From DATFWC01 sp045801465 (GTDB lineage: Bacteria; Pseudomonadota; Alphaproteobacteria; Rhizobiales; Xanthobacteraceae), in assembly GCA_045801465.1 (NCBI GenBank), contig JBJMSU010000234.1, positions 1-64,000 on the forward strand: a stretch of 64,000 bases of DNA, in the 5' to 3' direction. Numbering within the stretch: the stretch's first letter is position 1; every line of letters starts with the position of its first letter. Under the pieces are notes generated by a model. It saw only the letters and a list, made by a program, of their open reading frames with translations. It was not told the origin of the DNA and ran no database searches. Shown here piece by piece: positions 1 to 9,861 of the stretch. A program made the position numbers and the translations under genes.

Positions 1-135
1 GAACACGGCGTATCACTCCTTCGGTGGAGAAGTGGAGGCGTCAAGCACCCCCACGATACGCCGCCTTATCCCTTCATGCCGTCACCAACTTTTGCCCATA
101 GCTCCTCGCCTTACCCTTCGGTCGACTGTGGCTCG

Positions 136-299
136 AGTGCCCCGCTTCCGAAGTTCGTGATACATGCAGCACCCTCTGACACGAACTTCGGAAGCAAAGG
201 GGCACTAGCAAGTATATGGTTCTAGTGCCGCTTTTCGATTTGAAGTTCCTGAAACGAGTTTGCGGCATGTGTGCAGGAACTTCAAATCGGCGGCACTAG
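136..299. repeat. Composite palindromic element, copy 1 (A + spacer + B)
   Basis: Two adjacent inverted repeats. Palindrome A (136-207) has arms built on AGTGCCCCGCTTCCGAAG and its complement. Palindrome B (222-299) has arms CTAGTGCCGCTTTTCGATTT / AAATCGGCGGCACTAG. Both begin with CTAGTGCC-like ends and have GAAGTTCNTG near the apex, so A and B look related. The spacer (about 205-225) is conserved at the other copies near 9698 and 48025. No transposase is nearby. The 135 bases to the left hold no gene I can support. This is REP/BIME- or MITE-like; the family is not one I can name. Confidence 0.75.
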
Positions 300-1028
300 C
301 CGCGCCGCGGCGCCATGGCCGAGATAGGCTTCGATCACGCGGGCATTGCCGGCCACGTCCTGCGGGCCGCCTGCGGCGACGATGCGGCCCTCGACCAGCA
401 CGAAAACATGCTCGGCGAGGCTCATCACTGCCTGCATCACGTGCTCGATCATCAGGATGGTGATGCCGCGCTCGGCGATAGCGCGGATCATCGGCACCAT
501 CGCGGCGACTTCCGCCGGATTGAGGCCGGCCAGCACCTCGTCGAGCAGGAGGAGGTCGGGCCCGGTCGCGAGCGCACGCGCGACTTCCAGCCGCTTCGCG
601 CCCGCCGTGGTGAGGCTCGAGGCCGGCCGGTCGAGGAGACCTCCGAGGCCGACCAGGCCGGCAACGTCCGCCGCGGCCGCGAGCGCCGCGGCGCGCGAGC
701 GTCGCGAGAGGTGCGCGCCGACCGCGATGTTCTCGTGCACGGTGAGGCCGGCGAACGGCTGCGCGATCTGGAAGGTGCGCGCGATGCCGCGCCGCGCCAG
801 CAGATGCGGAGGCATGCCGGTGATGTCGGTGCCGCCATGAAAGACCGAGCCTGCGTCCGGCGGCAGGAAGCCGCTGATGATCGAGAACAGCGTGGTCTTG
901 CCGGCGCCGTTCGGCCCGATCAGCGTCGTGATGCGGCCGGCTTCCGCCGTCAGCGACGCATCACTGACGGCGCGCACGCCGCCGAAGCGTTTGCGGACGT
1001 GCTCCACCCGAAGCAGCGGCTCAGCCAT
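282..1028 (-). CDS. livG: Branched-chain amino acid-type ABC transporter, ATP-binding protein (LivG)
   Basis: Cytoplasmic ATPase of a HAAT-family importer. The 248-residue length suits LivG. Walker A is GPNGAGKT (about residues 38-45), the signature region is LTTAGAKRLEVARAL, which departs from the usual LSGGQ/LSYGQ form, and Walker B is LLLLDEVLAGLNP followed by the EH switch histidine. The start overlaps the end of livM by 8 bases, indicating translational coupling. LivG normally pairs with a second ATPase, LivF, but none follows; the left flank is repeats. Family assignment is secure. Substrate is inferred only as an amino acid, amide or small organic compound. Confidence 0.9.
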   Translation of the reverse strand: MAEPLLRVEHVRKRFGGVRAVSDASLTAEAGRITTLIGPNGAGKTTLFSIISGFLPPDAGSVFHGGTDITGMPPHLLARRGIARTFQIAQPFAGLTVHENIAVGAHLSRRSRAAALAAAADVAGLVGLGGLLDRPASSLTTAGAKRLEVARALATGPDLLLLDEVLAGLNPAEVAAMVPMIRAIAERGITILMIEHVMQAVMSLAEHVFVLVEGRIVAAGGPQDVAGNARVIEAYLGHGAAARLVPPI

Positions 1029-2010
1029 GCGCCCGCCCCGCGACCGACGCGCGCAAGCGTGTCCAGCGCATCCGCAGGTCCGACAGCACGCCGATGATCC
1101 CGCGCGGGGCGAACGCCACGACCAGGATCAGCACGCTGCCATAGATGACGAGATCGAGCCCAGGCGCATCGCCGGTGACGAGCTTCGCCAGCTCGCCCAG
1201 CGTCTTGACCACCAAGGCGCCGAGCAGCGGCCCGAACACGGTTCCGACGCCGCCGATGATCGGCGCCAGCAGGGCTTCGATCGAAATCCACGGTCCGTAG
1301 GCGATACCGGAATCGATGAACAGGAAATACTGCGCATAGAAGGCCCCACCGGCGGCCGTCATGGCGGCCGAAACCGTGATGGCGGCGAGCTTGACCCGCA
1401 CCGCGTCCACGCCGAGCGCTTTCGCCGCCTCCTCGTTCTCACGCACGGCGACGAGCCAGGCACCGAACCGGCTGTGCTCGATCAGACGCACGACGATCAG
1501 CGACACGGCGACCAGCGCCAGGACGATCCAATAAAACGGCGCGCGGCTCTGGAATTGGAACGCCTGCGGCCGCAGGTCGAGCGCGAGCAGGAGGCCGACG
1601 CCGGCACCGGTGACGGGAGCAACGCTCGCGGCAATCCGCAACACCTCGGCAAATGCGAGGGTGACGAGGGCGAAATACGAACCCTTCAACCCGGAACGAA
1701 AGGTGAGCGCGCCGATGACGGCGCCAACCATGGCGCCGCCGAGGATCCCGAGTGCGAATCCGAGCCAAGCATTGATGCCGTAGCGCGTCTGCAGGATCGC
1801 CGTGACATAGGCGCCAGTGCCGAAGAAGGCCGCATGACCGAAGGAATATTGCCCGCCATAGCCGCCGAGCACGTTCCAGCCCTGTCCCACCAGCGCGATC
1901 AGCAGCGCGACAGTGAGGAAATTCAGGACAACATTGGAGGCCGTGAGCAGCGGCACGATCGCAAGAAGGGCGATGACGATGAGGATATGCGCGATCGACC
2001 ATCCCTTCAT
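1021..2010 (-). CDS. livM: Branched-chain amino acid-type ABC transporter permease (LivM)
   Basis: Inner-membrane permease of 329 residues with many hydrophobic segments and the LivM signature around GQYSFGHAAFFGTGAYVTA. I place the start at the ATG at 2010, whose ATGA overlaps the livH stop; an upstream extension in the same frame has no family similarity. It ends inside the start of livG. It pairs with LivH to form the channel and is fed by the LivK-type binding protein at 2906-4141. Confidence 0.9.
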   Translation of the reverse strand: MKGWSIAHILIVIALLAIVPLLTASNVVLNFLTVALLIALVGQGWNVLGGYGGQYSFGHAAFFGTGAYVTAILQTRYGINAWLGFALGILGGAMVGAVIGALTFRSGLKGSYFALVTLAFAEVLRIAASVAPVTGAGVGLLLALDLRPQAFQFQSRAPFYWIVLALVAVSLIVVRLIEHSRFGAWLVAVRENEEAAKALGVDAVRVKLAAITVSAAMTAAGGAFYAQYFLFIDSGIAYGPWISIEALLAPIIGGVGTVFGPLLGALVVKTLGELAKLVTGDAPGLDLVIYGSVLILVVAFAPRGIIGVLSDLRMRWTRLRASVAGRAHG

Positions 2011-2879
2011 GCCGGCTCTCCGAACAGGCCGCTCGGTCGCACCAGCAGCACCAGGATGAACATGATGAAAATCCCGATCTGCCCGAGCGATTCTCCGAGA
2101 TAGAGGCCGCAGAGAGATTCCACCACGCCGACGAACAGGCCGCCGGCCAGCGCGCCCGCCACCGAGCCCATGCCGCCGAGCACCACGATGGTGAAGGCAA
2201 CGAGTACGAAGGCGTTGCCGACGTGCGGATTGACGTAATAGGTCGGCAGCAGCAGGCACGCGGCGACCGCAAGGCACGCGGTGCCAAGGCCGAAAGTGAC
2301 GGCATAGATGTGCGCCACGTCGATGCCGGAGAGCTCGGCGCCAAGCTTCTCCTTGGCAACCGCCCGCATCGCCTTGCCGGTGTCGGTCAGGCTCAGCATG
2401 AGCCACAGGGCGAGCGCCACGACGAGCACGACGGCGAAGGCGATCACGCGCGGCAGCGGCAGAAAGACGACGCCGAGCTCGATCACTTCGAAGGCATAAT
2501 CGAGGTTGACGGTGCGGGTATCGGCGCGAAAGGCGAACAGCAGCCCGTTCTCGATCACCACCGCGAGCCCGAGCGTCACCAGCAGAACGTTGCGATCGTC
2601 GCCATGGGCAGCCGGACCGATGACGAAGCGCTGCAGGCCGTAACCGACGACGAAGAACAGGGGCGTGAGCACGAGGGCCGCGAGGTAAGGGTCGATCCCG
2701 AAAAGCCGCTGGGCGAAGAATGCCGCGAACATCGCGGCGGTGAGCAGCGCGCCGTGCGCGAAGTTGATGATATGCAGGACGCCGTAGATCAGCGTCAGTC
2801 CCAGCGCGACGAGCGCGTACACGGCGCCGGTCATGAGCCCGTTGAGGACGGCGGGAACGAGGAGAACCGGCGACAGCAT
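2007..2879 (-). CDS. livH: Branched-chain amino acid-type ABC transporter permease (LivH)
   Basis: Inner-membrane permease of 290 residues. The N-terminal region includes NGLMTGAVYALVALGLTLIY and INFAHG, both typical of LivH, and the C-terminal half has the GGMGSVAGALAGG loop. I chose the ATG at 2879 because it begins the conserved region; the longer open frame upstream runs back into livK. The stop overlaps the livM start as ATGA. Confidence 0.9.
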   Translation of the reverse strand: MLSPVLLVPAVLNGLMTGAVYALVALGLTLIYGVLHIINFAHGALLTAAMFAAFFAQRLFGIDPYLAALVLTPLFFVVGYGLQRFVIGPAAHGDDRNVLLVTLGLAVVIENGLLFAFRADTRTVNLDYAFEVIELGVVFLPLPRVIAFAVVLVVALALWLMLSLTDTGKAMRAVAKEKLGAELSGIDVAHIYAVTFGLGTACLAVAACLLLPTYYVNPHVGNAFVLVAFTIVVLGGMGSVAGALAGGLFVGVVESLCGLYLGESLGQIGIFIMFILVLLVRPSGLFGEPA

Positions 2880-2905
2880 CGGCGCCGCTGCCGCTTTTCG
2901 GTCGC

Positions 2906-4141
2906 TCAGGCGCGCGGCATGGGGAACGTCGGCTTCGCGGTGGCGAAGGTCTGCGGGAAGATCACCTGGATGTCGTTCCCGAGCACCTGGGTGTTGACCG
3001 GGGCGGCGCCCTGGTTCTGGCCGTTGACGAACTTGGTCGGGCCGTACGGCATGACGTGGCCGGAGAACGTGGAACTTTCCAGCGCCGCGATGATTTTCGC
3101 GCGCTCCGTACCTCCGGCGCGCTCCAGCGCGTCGGCGACGAGCAGGACGCACGAGTAATTCATGAACACCTCGTAGGTGTAGAACTGACCGCTCTCCTCG
3201 ACCTTTTTCTTCAGCGCCAGCGCCTTCGCGTTGCGCGGATCGAACCAGTGATTACAGTCCATGATGTATTGGGCTGCATCAGGGAATTCCTTGATGAATT
3301 TGTACGAGGACGCGGCGCCGCCGAGCACCGAGTAGATGCCCTTCGGGCGTACGCGCTGTTGCTGCATGGTGCGGGCGAGCAGCACGTATTCGTTGTAGTA
3401 GTTCGCCGGAATCACGAGGTCGGGATTCTGCGCCCGGATCTTCAGCACGACATTGTTGAAATCGCGCGTCGGTGTCGGATGCGGAATGGTCTCGAGCACC
3501 TCGAAACCGCGCTCTGGCAATTGCGTGTTGAGGAGCTTGGCGAGTCCCGATCCAAAGAGCGAGTCCTCGTGCACGATCATCACCGTCTTGGCCGGCTTGC
3601 CGGCTTGGTCGTTGATGGTGACGAGGTTGTCGAGCGCGGTCTTGGCGATGACGCCGAAACCGGGCCCGAACCGGAAGGTGTTCTTGAGCCCGCGGGTGAC
3701 GATATTGTCGGCGACACCGACGTCCACCATGTAGGGCAGGTCGTAGCGGGCGGCGGTCTGGCTGGCGGCAAGGCAGATCGAACTGGCATAGCCGCCGACG
3801 ACGGCGGCGACGCCCGCCGAGTTCATCTTCTCGACCTCGGCGTTGCCGCCTTCCGGCGTCGATTGGGCATCGCCGAGCACCGCTTCAACCTTGGCGCCGC
3901 CCAGCGCCTTGATCCCGCCCGCCGCATTGATCTCCTCGATCGCGATCGTGGCGCCGAGCCGACCCTGTTGGCCGGAGTAGGACAGCGCGCCGGAGACCGG
4001 ATGCAGCACGCCGAGCTTCACCGCCGCGCCTTGCGCGCGCAGCACGGCCGGCCTGCCGAGACCGGTTGCCGCGGCGGCGGCTCCCAGCGCGGTCGTCTGC
4101 AGCAGACGGCGGCGCGTGATTTGCGCTGACAAATGCGACAT
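2906..4141 (-). CDS. Periplasmic substrate-binding protein of the Liv-type ABC transporter
   Basis: A 411-residue periplasmic-binding-protein type I protein (LivK/Leu-Ile-Val family). The N-terminus carries a twin-arginine-like signal (TRRRLLQTTALGAAAAAT), so export is probably by Tat. After cleavage the mature part begins near VKLGVLHPVSGALSYSG, the usual first strand of this fold. The ATG at 4141 has a good Shine-Dalgarno sequence (GGGAGGG) about 6 bases upstream, so I prefer it to an in-frame ATG 30 bases earlier. It is first in the operon with livH, livM and livG. The ligand cannot be read from sequence. Confidence 0.88.
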   Translation of the reverse strand: MSHLSAQITRRRLLQTTALGAAAAATGLGRPAVLRAQGAAVKLGVLHPVSGALSYSGQQGRLGATIAIEEINAAGGIKALGGAKVEAVLGDAQSTPEGGNAEVEKMNSAGVAAVVGGYASSICLAASQTAARYDLPYMVDVGVADNIVTRGLKNTFRFGPGFGVIAKTALDNLVTINDQAGKPAKTVMIVHEDSLFGSGLAKLLNTQLPERGFEVLETIPHPTPTRDFNNVVLKIRAQNPDLVIPANYYNEYVLLARTMQQQRVRPKGIYSVLGGAASSYKFIKEFPDAAQYIMDCNHWFDPRNAKALALKKKVEESGQFYTYEVFMNYSCVLLVADALERAGGTERAKIIAALESSTFSGHVMPYGPTKFVNGQNQGAAPVNTQVLGNDIQVIFPQTFATAKPTFPMPRA

Positions 4142-4229
4142 TGGAAACCCTCCCACGGCGACACCAGACAATACACTAACACTGCCCGGCGATGGATTTC
4201 ATCCCCACACAGGCGAAATGAGCGGGGCG

Positions 4230-5003
4230 CTAGCGGTTCTTGAAATCCGGCGCGCGCTTTTCCACGAACGCCGCCATGCCTTCCTTCTGATCCTCGGTGG
4301 CAAACAGCGAGTGGAACATCCGCCGCTCGAAGCGGATGCCCTCGGCAAGGCTCGTCTCGAAGGCGCGATTGACGCACTCCTTCGCCATCATCACGGAGGG
4401 AAGCGACATCGCGGCAATCGTCTCGGCCGCCTTGATGGCCTCGTCCATCAGGTTGGCGAGCGGCACGACGCGGGCGACCAGGCCGGCGCGCTCGGCTTCC
4501 GCTGCATCCATCATGCGGCCGGTGAGGATGAGGTCCATAGCCTTGGCCTTGCCGATGGCGCGGGTCAGGCGCTGGGTCCCGCCGATTCCGGGAATGACGC
4601 CGAGCTTGATCTCTGGCTGGCCGAACTTGGCATTGTCGGCCGCGATGATGAAGTCGCATTGCATGGCGAGCTCGCAGCCGCCGCCGAGCGCATAGCCGGC
4701 AACCGCCGCGATGATCGGCTTGCGCGCACGCGCCGCGTGATCCCAGGCGCCGGTGAGGTCGCCGAAGAAGGCGTCCATATAGGACCTGTTCGCCATCTCC
4801 TTGATGTCAGCGCCGGCGGCGAATGCTTTTTCCGATCCGGTGAGAATCATGCAGGTCACCAGCGGGTCGGTCTCGAAGCCGTCGATCGCGCCGGAGAGCT
4901 CGGCCACCACGGCGGCGTTGAGGGCATTGAGCGCCTGCGGCCGGTTGAGCCGGATCACGCCCACCTTGCCGCGCGTCTCGACGAGGATGTTCTGATAGGT
5001 CAT
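4230..5003 (-). CDS. Enoyl-CoA hydratase
   Basis: Crotonase-superfamily protein of 257 residues that hydrates trans-2-enoyl-CoA in fatty-acid or aromatic-CoA beta-oxidation. The oxyanion-hole motifs are present ([12 protein letters not shown] and [16 protein letters not shown]). Both catalytic Glu regions are conserved (GGGCELAMQ and [20 protein letters not shown]), which supports a true hydratase. The start at 5003 gives the normal family N-terminus, MTYQNILVE. The gene is transcribed in the same direction as mutM and the liv operon but is not clearly part of either. Confidence 0.88.
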   Translation of the reverse strand: MTYQNILVETRGKVGVIRLNRPQALNALNAAVVAELSGAIDGFETDPLVTCMILTGSEKAFAAGADIKEMANRSYMDAFFGDLTGAWDHAARARKPIIAAVAGYALGGGCELAMQCDFIIAADNAKFGQPEIKLGVIPGIGGTQRLTRAIGKAKAMDLILTGRMMDAAEAERAGLVARVVPLANLMDEAIKAAETIAAMSLPSVMMAKECVNRAFETSLAEGIRFERRMFHSLFATEDQKEGMAAFVEKRAPDFKNR

Positions 5004-5080
5004 GGCGCTCTCTTGAACGTATGAGTGCGTGAAATGGCGTAGCGGACGCGTCAATGAGAGGCAACCCACGCCAACGCCAA

Positions 5081-5962
5081 TTACCGCTGGCACACCGGGC
5101 AGAAGAAGGTCGAGCGTCCGCCCTGCACGATGCGCCGGATGGTGCCGCGGCATCCGCGCGTCGGACAGGGGTTGCCTTCGCGGTCATAGACGCGGAAATT
5201 GTGCTGGAAGTCGCCGAGCTCGCCATCGGTGCGGCGGTGGTCGCGCAACGAGGAGCCACCCGCCTTGATGGCGTCGTGCAGCACGTCCCTGATGGCGGTC
5301 ACGAGCGCCTCGGCGCGCGGGGTCGGCGCGCCGGACCTCGTCGCCAACGTGGCCGCCGAGCGCTTGGGTGAAATTCGCGCGCGGTGCAGCGCTTCGCAGA
5401 CGTAGATGTTGCCCAGGCCCGCCACGACCTTCTGGTCGGACAAAGCCGCCTTGAGGCTGGTCTTCTTGGCCCCGCACGCGCGCGCCAGCATCGCCGCGTC
5501 GAAGGCGTTACCGAGTGGCTCGGGTCCCACCTCCCGCATCAGCGGATGCGTCTCTAGCGCGGCGCGCGGCACCAGCAGCATCAACCCGAAGCGGCGCGGA
5601 TCGTTGAAGGTGACGCGCGCGCCCGACGACATATGGAACACGACGTGATCGTGCGCCCGCTCGCGCGAGCGCTCGTGATAGTAGGCGCCGGGCGTCTGCT
5701 CGCGCCCCGCCGTGGCGACCCGGAACGACCCCGACATCCCTAAGTGCATCATCAGCACGTCGCCCGAGGAGAGATCGGCGAGGAGATATTTTGCCCGCCG
5801 TCCGAGCCCGGTGACGGTCTTGCCCTCGAGGCGCTTGACGAAATCTTTCGGCAAGGGCTGCCGCAGGTCAGGGCGATTGAGATCGACCTTGTCGAAGCGC
5901 GCGCCTTCCATCACGGGGGCAAGGCCGCGGCGCACGGTTTCGACTTCGGGCAGTTCCGGCAT
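5081..5962 (-). CDS. mutM: Formamidopyrimidine-DNA glycosylase (MutM/Fpg)
   Basis: Base-excision repair enzyme that removes 8-oxoguanine and FaPy lesions and nicks the abasic site. The 293-residue protein begins [14 protein letters not shown], giving the essential N-terminal Pro2 nucleophile and Glu3. The helix-two-turn-helix lies around [16 protein letters not shown]. The C-terminal zinc finger is intact (CPTRGC ... FFCPVCQR). The ATG at 5962 is fixed by the invariant MPELPE start; in-frame sequence upstream is not family-like. It is divergent from ubiE, the usual arrangement in Hyphomicrobiales. Confidence 0.96.
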   Translation of the reverse strand: MPELPEVETVRRGLAPVMEGARFDKVDLNRPDLRQPLPKDFVKRLEGKTVTGLGRRAKYLLADLSSGDVLMMHLGMSGSFRVATAGREQTPGAYYHERSRERAHDHVVFHMSSGARVTFNDPRRFGLMLLVPRAALETHPLMREVGPEPLGNAFDAAMLARACGAKKTSLKAALSDQKVVAGLGNIYVCEALHRARISPKRSAATLATRSGAPTPRAEALVTAIRDVLHDAIKAGGSSLRDHRRTDGELGDFQHNFRVYDREGNPCPTRGCRGTIRRIVQGGRSTFFCPVCQR

Positions 5963-6088
5963 TGCCGTCTCATCCTGAAGAGAGCGCCCGACCGGGCACG
6001 CCCGAGGATGAGGCGCCGTCGCAGCGCGTTCGTCATAGCGCCCCTCCACGGTCCGCGCTATGGTTGTGGCCTTGAGAGGACGAGCGCG

Positions 6089-6838
6089 ATGACCGAGACC
6101 CATTTCGGCTTCCGGCAGGTTCCGATTGCCGACAAGCAGGCGCTGGTGGACGACGTGTTCCACCGGGTTGCACAGCGCTACGACCTCATGAACGATCTGA
6201 TGACCGGCGGCCTCCACCGCGCCTGGAAGGACGATCTGGTCACGGCCGTGAACCCGCCCAAGGGCGCGACGCCGTTTCGTCTCGTCGACGTCGCCGGCGG
6301 CACCGGCGATATCGCGTTTCGCGTGATCGACGCCGGCGGGTCGGCAACAAACGTGACCGTCGTCGACATTAACCCTGAGATGCTGGCGGTCGGCCGCGGA
6401 CGGGCGGTCGAGCGCGGCTACGATGACGTGGTGTCGTTCGTCGAAGGCAATGCCGAAGCGCTGCCGCTGTCCGACCGCAGCCACGATGCCTATTCGATTG
6501 CGTTCGGCATCCGCAACGTCCCGCGCATCGAGCAGGCGCTCGCCGACGCTTACCGCGTACTCAAGGTCGGCGGCCGCTTCGTATGCCTGGAATTCTCCAG
6601 CGTCGACGTGCCGGTGTTCGACAGGCTGTACGATCTCTATTCGTTCAACATCATTCCGGCGCTCGGCCGCGTGGTCACCGGCGAGCCGCAGCCTTACCGT
6701 TATCTCGTGGAGTCGATCCGCCGTTTTCCGCGGCCGCGCGCCTTCGCCGACATGATCGAAGCCGCCGGATTTCGCCGCGTATCGTTCCGGCTGATGAGCG
6801 GCGGCATCGTCGCACTGCATTCCGGCTGGCGCCTGTGA
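6089..6838 (+). CDS. ubiE: Demethylmenaquinone/ubiquinone C-methyltransferase UbiE
   Basis: SAM-dependent C-methyltransferase of ubiquinone synthesis. The 249-residue length is normal. The SAM-binding loop is [14 protein letters not shown], followed by [13 protein letters not shown], and the family motif [13 protein letters not shown] is clear. The ATG at 6089 follows an AGAGGA ribosome site by about 7 bases and starts the conserved N-terminus. The stop overlaps the GTG start of ubiB, giving a tight two-gene operon. Confidence 0.95.
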   Translation: MTETHFGFRQVPIADKQALVDDVFHRVAQRYDLMNDLMTGGLHRAWKDDLVTAVNPPKGATPFRLVDVAGGTGDIAFRVIDAGGSATNVTVVDINPEMLAVGRGRAVERGYDDVVSFVEGNAEALPLSDRSHDAYSIAFGIRNVPRIEQALADAYRVLKVGGRFVCLEFSSVDVPVFDRLYDLYSFNIIPALGRVVTGEPQPYRYLVESIRRFPRPRAFADMIEAAGFRRVSFRLMSGGIVALHSGWRL

Positions 6839-8415
6839 TTTCAAGCCTCGGCCACTTCACACGCCTCGCCCGCGCCGGTTTTGTGTTCGCGCGCGAGGGA
6901 GTGCTGGCGCTGGCCGATCCGCGCGCGTTGCCGCCTTCGGCGCGCTTCGCTCTGAGATGCGCGCGTCTCATCGAGCGGTCGACCGGGGCCGGCGCGGCGG
7001 TGCGTCTCTCCGCCGCGCTCACCAAGCTCGGCCCGACTTACGTGAAGCTCGGGCAGTTCCTGGCGACGCGACCCGACGTGGTCGGCCGTGCGCTCGCGCG
7101 CGATCTCGAAAGCCTGCAGGACAAGATGGCGCCGTTCCCGCAACGCGAAGCGGAAGCCGCTGTGGCGGCCGCGCTCGGCCGCCCGGTGCACGAGGTGTTT
7201 GCCGTGTTTGGCCCCGCGGTTGCGGCCGCCTCGATCGCGCAGGTGCATCGCGCCGAAATCGCAACCGCCGCAGGGCGCCGTGCGGTCGCCGTGAAGCTGC
7301 TGCGGCCGGGAATCGAGCGCCGCTTCCGCGCCGACCTCGCTACGCTCGACTTCGCCGCGGCGAAGGCCGAGCGCTATTCCGCCGAGGCGCGGCGGCTGCG
7401 GATGGTCGAGGCAGTCGACACCGTCAGGCGCAGCGTCGCCATCGAGATGGACTTCCGCCTGGAGGCGGCGGCCATTTCCGAGATGGGGGAGAAGACGCGC
7501 GACGATTCCGAGTTCCGCGTTCCGGCGATCGACTGGGACCTGACCGCCAAAGATATGCTCACCCTGGAATGGGTCGCTGGAACGCCGCTGTCGGACCGCG
7601 CCGCGCTCGAAGCCAAGGGCTTCGACCTTTCGCAGCTGGCGCGCACGCTGATGCAATCCTTCCTGCGCCACGCCGTGCACAACGGCTTCTTCCATGCCGA
7701 CATGCATCCGGGCAATTTCTTCATCGACGATACCGGCCGGCTGGTCGCCGTGGACTTCGGCATCATGGGCCGCCTCGCCCCGAAGGAGCGTCGCTTTCTG
7801 GCGGAGATCCTCTACGGCTTCATCACCCGCAACTATCAGCGCGCCGCGGAGGTGCATTTCGAGGCCGGCTACGTGCCGCGGCATCACTCGGTGGAAAGCT
7901 TCGCGCAGGCGATCCGCGCCATCGGCGAGCCGATCCACAGCCGCAAGGCGGAAGACATCTCGATGGCGAAGCTGCTCACGCTTTTGTTCGAGGTCACCGG
8001 TCTGTTCGACATGCGCACGCGTCCGGAACTGTTGCTGCTGCAGAAGACGATGGTCGTGGTGGAAGGCGTGGCGCGCTCGCTCGACCCCAAGCTCGACATG
8101 TGGGTGGTGGCTGAGCCGGTGGTGCGCGAGTGGATCGAACGCAACCTGGGTCCGGTCGGCCGGATCGAGGATGCCGGCGAGATCGCGGTGGAGCTCGGCA
8201 GGTCGCTGAGCGGTATGCCGGCCCTGCTGACCCGCGCGGCGCAGCTCGCCGATCAGCTCGATGCCATCACTCGCCATGGGCTGGTGCTGGCACCGGAAAC
8301 CGTGGCGGCGATCGGCGCCGCCGAGGCGCGGCGCAACCGGTGGATGACGGCTGCACTCTGGGTCATTGCCGCCGGCGTGGCCTGGTTCGTGTGGATGATT
8401 TACCGTGCCATGTGA
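6835..8415 (+). CDS. ubiB: UbiB atypical protein kinase-like ubiquinone biosynthesis factor
   Basis: ABC1/COQ8/UbiB-family ATPase needed for ubiquinone hydroxylation steps. The family motifs [11 protein letters not shown], the Ala-rich nucleotide loop ([10 protein letters not shown]), [22 protein letters not shown] and VAVDFGIMG are all present. The C-terminus has a hydrophobic segment ([20 protein letters not shown]) that would anchor it to the membrane. I use the GTG at 6835 because it overlaps the ubiE stop as GTGA and reproduces the usual N-terminus ([20 protein letters not shown]). This gives 526 residues. Confidence 0.94.
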   Translation: MISSLGHFTRLARAGFVFAREGVLALADPRALPPSARFALRCARLIERSTGAGAAVRLSAALTKLGPTYVKLGQFLATRPDVVGRALARDLESLQDKMAPFPQREAEAAVAAALGRPVHEVFAVFGPAVAAASIAQVHRAEIATAAGRRAVAVKLLRPGIERRFRADLATLDFAAAKAERYSAEARRLRMVEAVDTVRRSVAIEMDFRLEAAAISEMGEKTRDDSEFRVPAIDWDLTAKDMLTLEWVAGTPLSDRAALEAKGFDLSQLARTLMQSFLRHAVHNGFFHADMHPGNFFIDDTGRLVAVDFGIMGRLAPKERRFLAEILYGFITRNYQRAAEVHFEAGYVPRHHSVESFAQAIRAIGEPIHSRKAEDISMAKLLTLLFEVTGLFDMRTRPELLLLQKTMVVVEGVARSLDPKLDMWVVAEPVVREWIERNLGPVGRIEDAGEIAVELGRSLSGMPALLTRAAQLADQLDAITRHGLVLAPETVAAIGAAEARRNRWMTAALWVIAAGVAWFVWMIYRAM

Positions 8416-8482
8416 TTGCATCGCAGGCGCCGCAATCAGCCGCTATATATTTCCCCAGCTCGGCTAATTGAGCCAGGACGCC

Positions 8483-9697
8483 ATGCTGAAAGAGACGCGC
8501 ATTCTTCTGATCATCGGCGGTGGCATCGCGGCCTATAAATGCCTCGACCTGATGCGGCGCCTCAAGGAGCGCGGCGCGCGCGTGCGCGTGGTGATGACCA
8601 AGGCCGCGCAGGAATTCGTCACGCCGCTGTCGGTGGGCGCCATCGCCGGGGAAGCGGCCTTCACCGAGCTGTTCGATCTCGCCACCGAGTTCGACATCGG
8701 CCACATTCGACTCGCGCGCGACTGCGACCTCGTCGTGGTGGCGCCGGCGACCGCCGATCTCATGGCCAAGATGGCCAATGGTTTGGCCGACGACCTCGCC
8801 TCGACGATACTGCTCGCCACCGATCGCCGCGTGCTCATCGCCCCCGCGATGAACCCGCGGATGTGGGCGCATCCGGCGACCCAGCGCAATCTCGCCACGC
8901 TGGTCGCCGACGGCCTCGCGCTCGTCGGTCCGGGCGAAGGCGAAATGGCAGAGGCAGGTGAAGCGGGCGTCGGCCGCATGGCCGAGCCGCTCGAGATCGT
9001 CGCGGCGATCGAAAAGTTGTTGTCAGGACCCGACGGAGCGAAAACGCTTGCCGGCAAGCGCATTGTGGTCACTTCGGGACCAACTCACGAGCCCATCGAC
9101 CCGGTGCGCTATCTCGCCAACCGCTCCTCCGGCAAGCAGGGCCATGCCATCGCGCGCGCCGCGGCGGCGGCTGGTGCCGACGTGGTGCTGGTCTCGGGTC
9201 CGGTCGCCTTGCCGGATCCGCCAGGAGTGGCGACGGTGAAGGCGGAAACCGCGCGCGACATGCTGGCCGCGGTCGAAGCGGCATTGCCGGCGGATGCCGC
9301 CGTGTTCGCGGCCGCGGTGGCCGACTGGCGCGTTGCCGATCCGGCCCGGAGCAAACGAAAGAAAAATGGCGGCGCCCCGCCGGCGCTGGCGCTCGTCGAG
9401 AATCCCGACATCCTGGCGAGCGTGGCGCGGCGCAACGCCCAACGGCCGAAGCTCGTGATCGGGTTTGCGGCGGAGACGGACGACGTGATCGCCAACGCGA
9501 AGGCCAAGCTCGTGCACAAGGGTTGCGACTGGATCGTCGCCAACGACGTTTCGCAGGCGACCGGCATCATGGGAGGCGACCGCAATACCGTTCACCTCGT
9601 TACCGCCGATGGAGTCGACTCGTGGCCGAGCCAATCGAAGGACGAGGTCGCGCGTGCGCTCGTGGCCCGCATCGCCGCCGCGCTCGCCGAGCGCTAA
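8483..9697 (+). CDS. coaBC: Bifunctional phosphopantothenoylcysteine decarboxylase / phosphopantothenate-cysteine ligase
   Basis: Two sequential steps of coenzyme A synthesis. The N-terminal CoaC flavoprotein domain (about 1-180) has the active-site His in DIGHIRLAR and the PAMNPRMW motif. The C-terminal CoaB ligase domain (about 190-404) shows TSGPTHEPIDPVRYLANRSS and ENPDILA. The ATG at 8483 follows AGGAC by a short spacer; an in-frame TTG 15 bases upstream is possible but less likely. The stop codon abuts a palindromic repeat immediately before dut, and CoaBC-Dut adjacency is common in alphaproteobacteria. Confidence 0.95.
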   Translation: MLKETRILLIIGGGIAAYKCLDLMRRLKERGARVRVVMTKAAQEFVTPLSVGAIAGEAAFTELFDLATEFDIGHIRLARDCDLVVVAPATADLMAKMANGLADDLASTILLATDRRVLIAPAMNPRMWAHPATQRNLATLVADGLALVGPGEGEMAEAGEAGVGRMAEPLEIVAAIEKLLSGPDGAKTLAGKRIVVTSGPTHEPIDPVRYLANRSSGKQGHAIARAAAAAGADVVLVSGPVALPDPPGVATVKAETARDMLAAVEAALPADAAVFAAAVADWRVADPARSKRKKNGGAPPALALVENPDILASVARRNAQRPKLVIGFAAETDDVIANAKAKLVHKGCDWIVANDVSQATGIMGGDRNTVHLVTADGVDSWPSQSKDEVARALVARIAAALAER

Positions 9698-9856
9698 TGC
9701 CGCCGATTTGAGGTCCTACTCCGCCTGCCGCAAGCTCGCGTAGGAAGTTCAAGCGAAAAGCGGCACTAGAATGTTAGACTGGCTAGTGCCCCGTTGCTTC
9801 CGAAGTTCGTGTCGGAGGGTGGTGCAATGTATCGCGAACTTCGGAGGCGGGGGCAC
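9698..9856. repeat. Composite palindromic element, copy 2 (reverse orientation, B + spacer + A)
   Basis: B-type palindrome 9698-9768 and A-type palindrome 9783-9856. This is the reverse order of copy 1. The reverse complement of its spacer matches the copy-1 spacer at 16 of 21 positions by my count, so the whole composite seems to move as one unit. It begins at the base after the coaBC stop and ends 5 bases before the dut start. The right arm carries GGAGG at 9843-9847, the only Shine-Dalgarno-like sequence for dut. Confidence 0.7.
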
Positions 9857-9861
9857 GAACG

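Noticed and set aside
5963..6844. Long N-terminal extension of MutM
   Set aside because: The open frame upstream of 5962 is antisense to ubiE and lacks similarity. The invariant MPELPE must be the true N-terminus, since Pro2 is catalytic.
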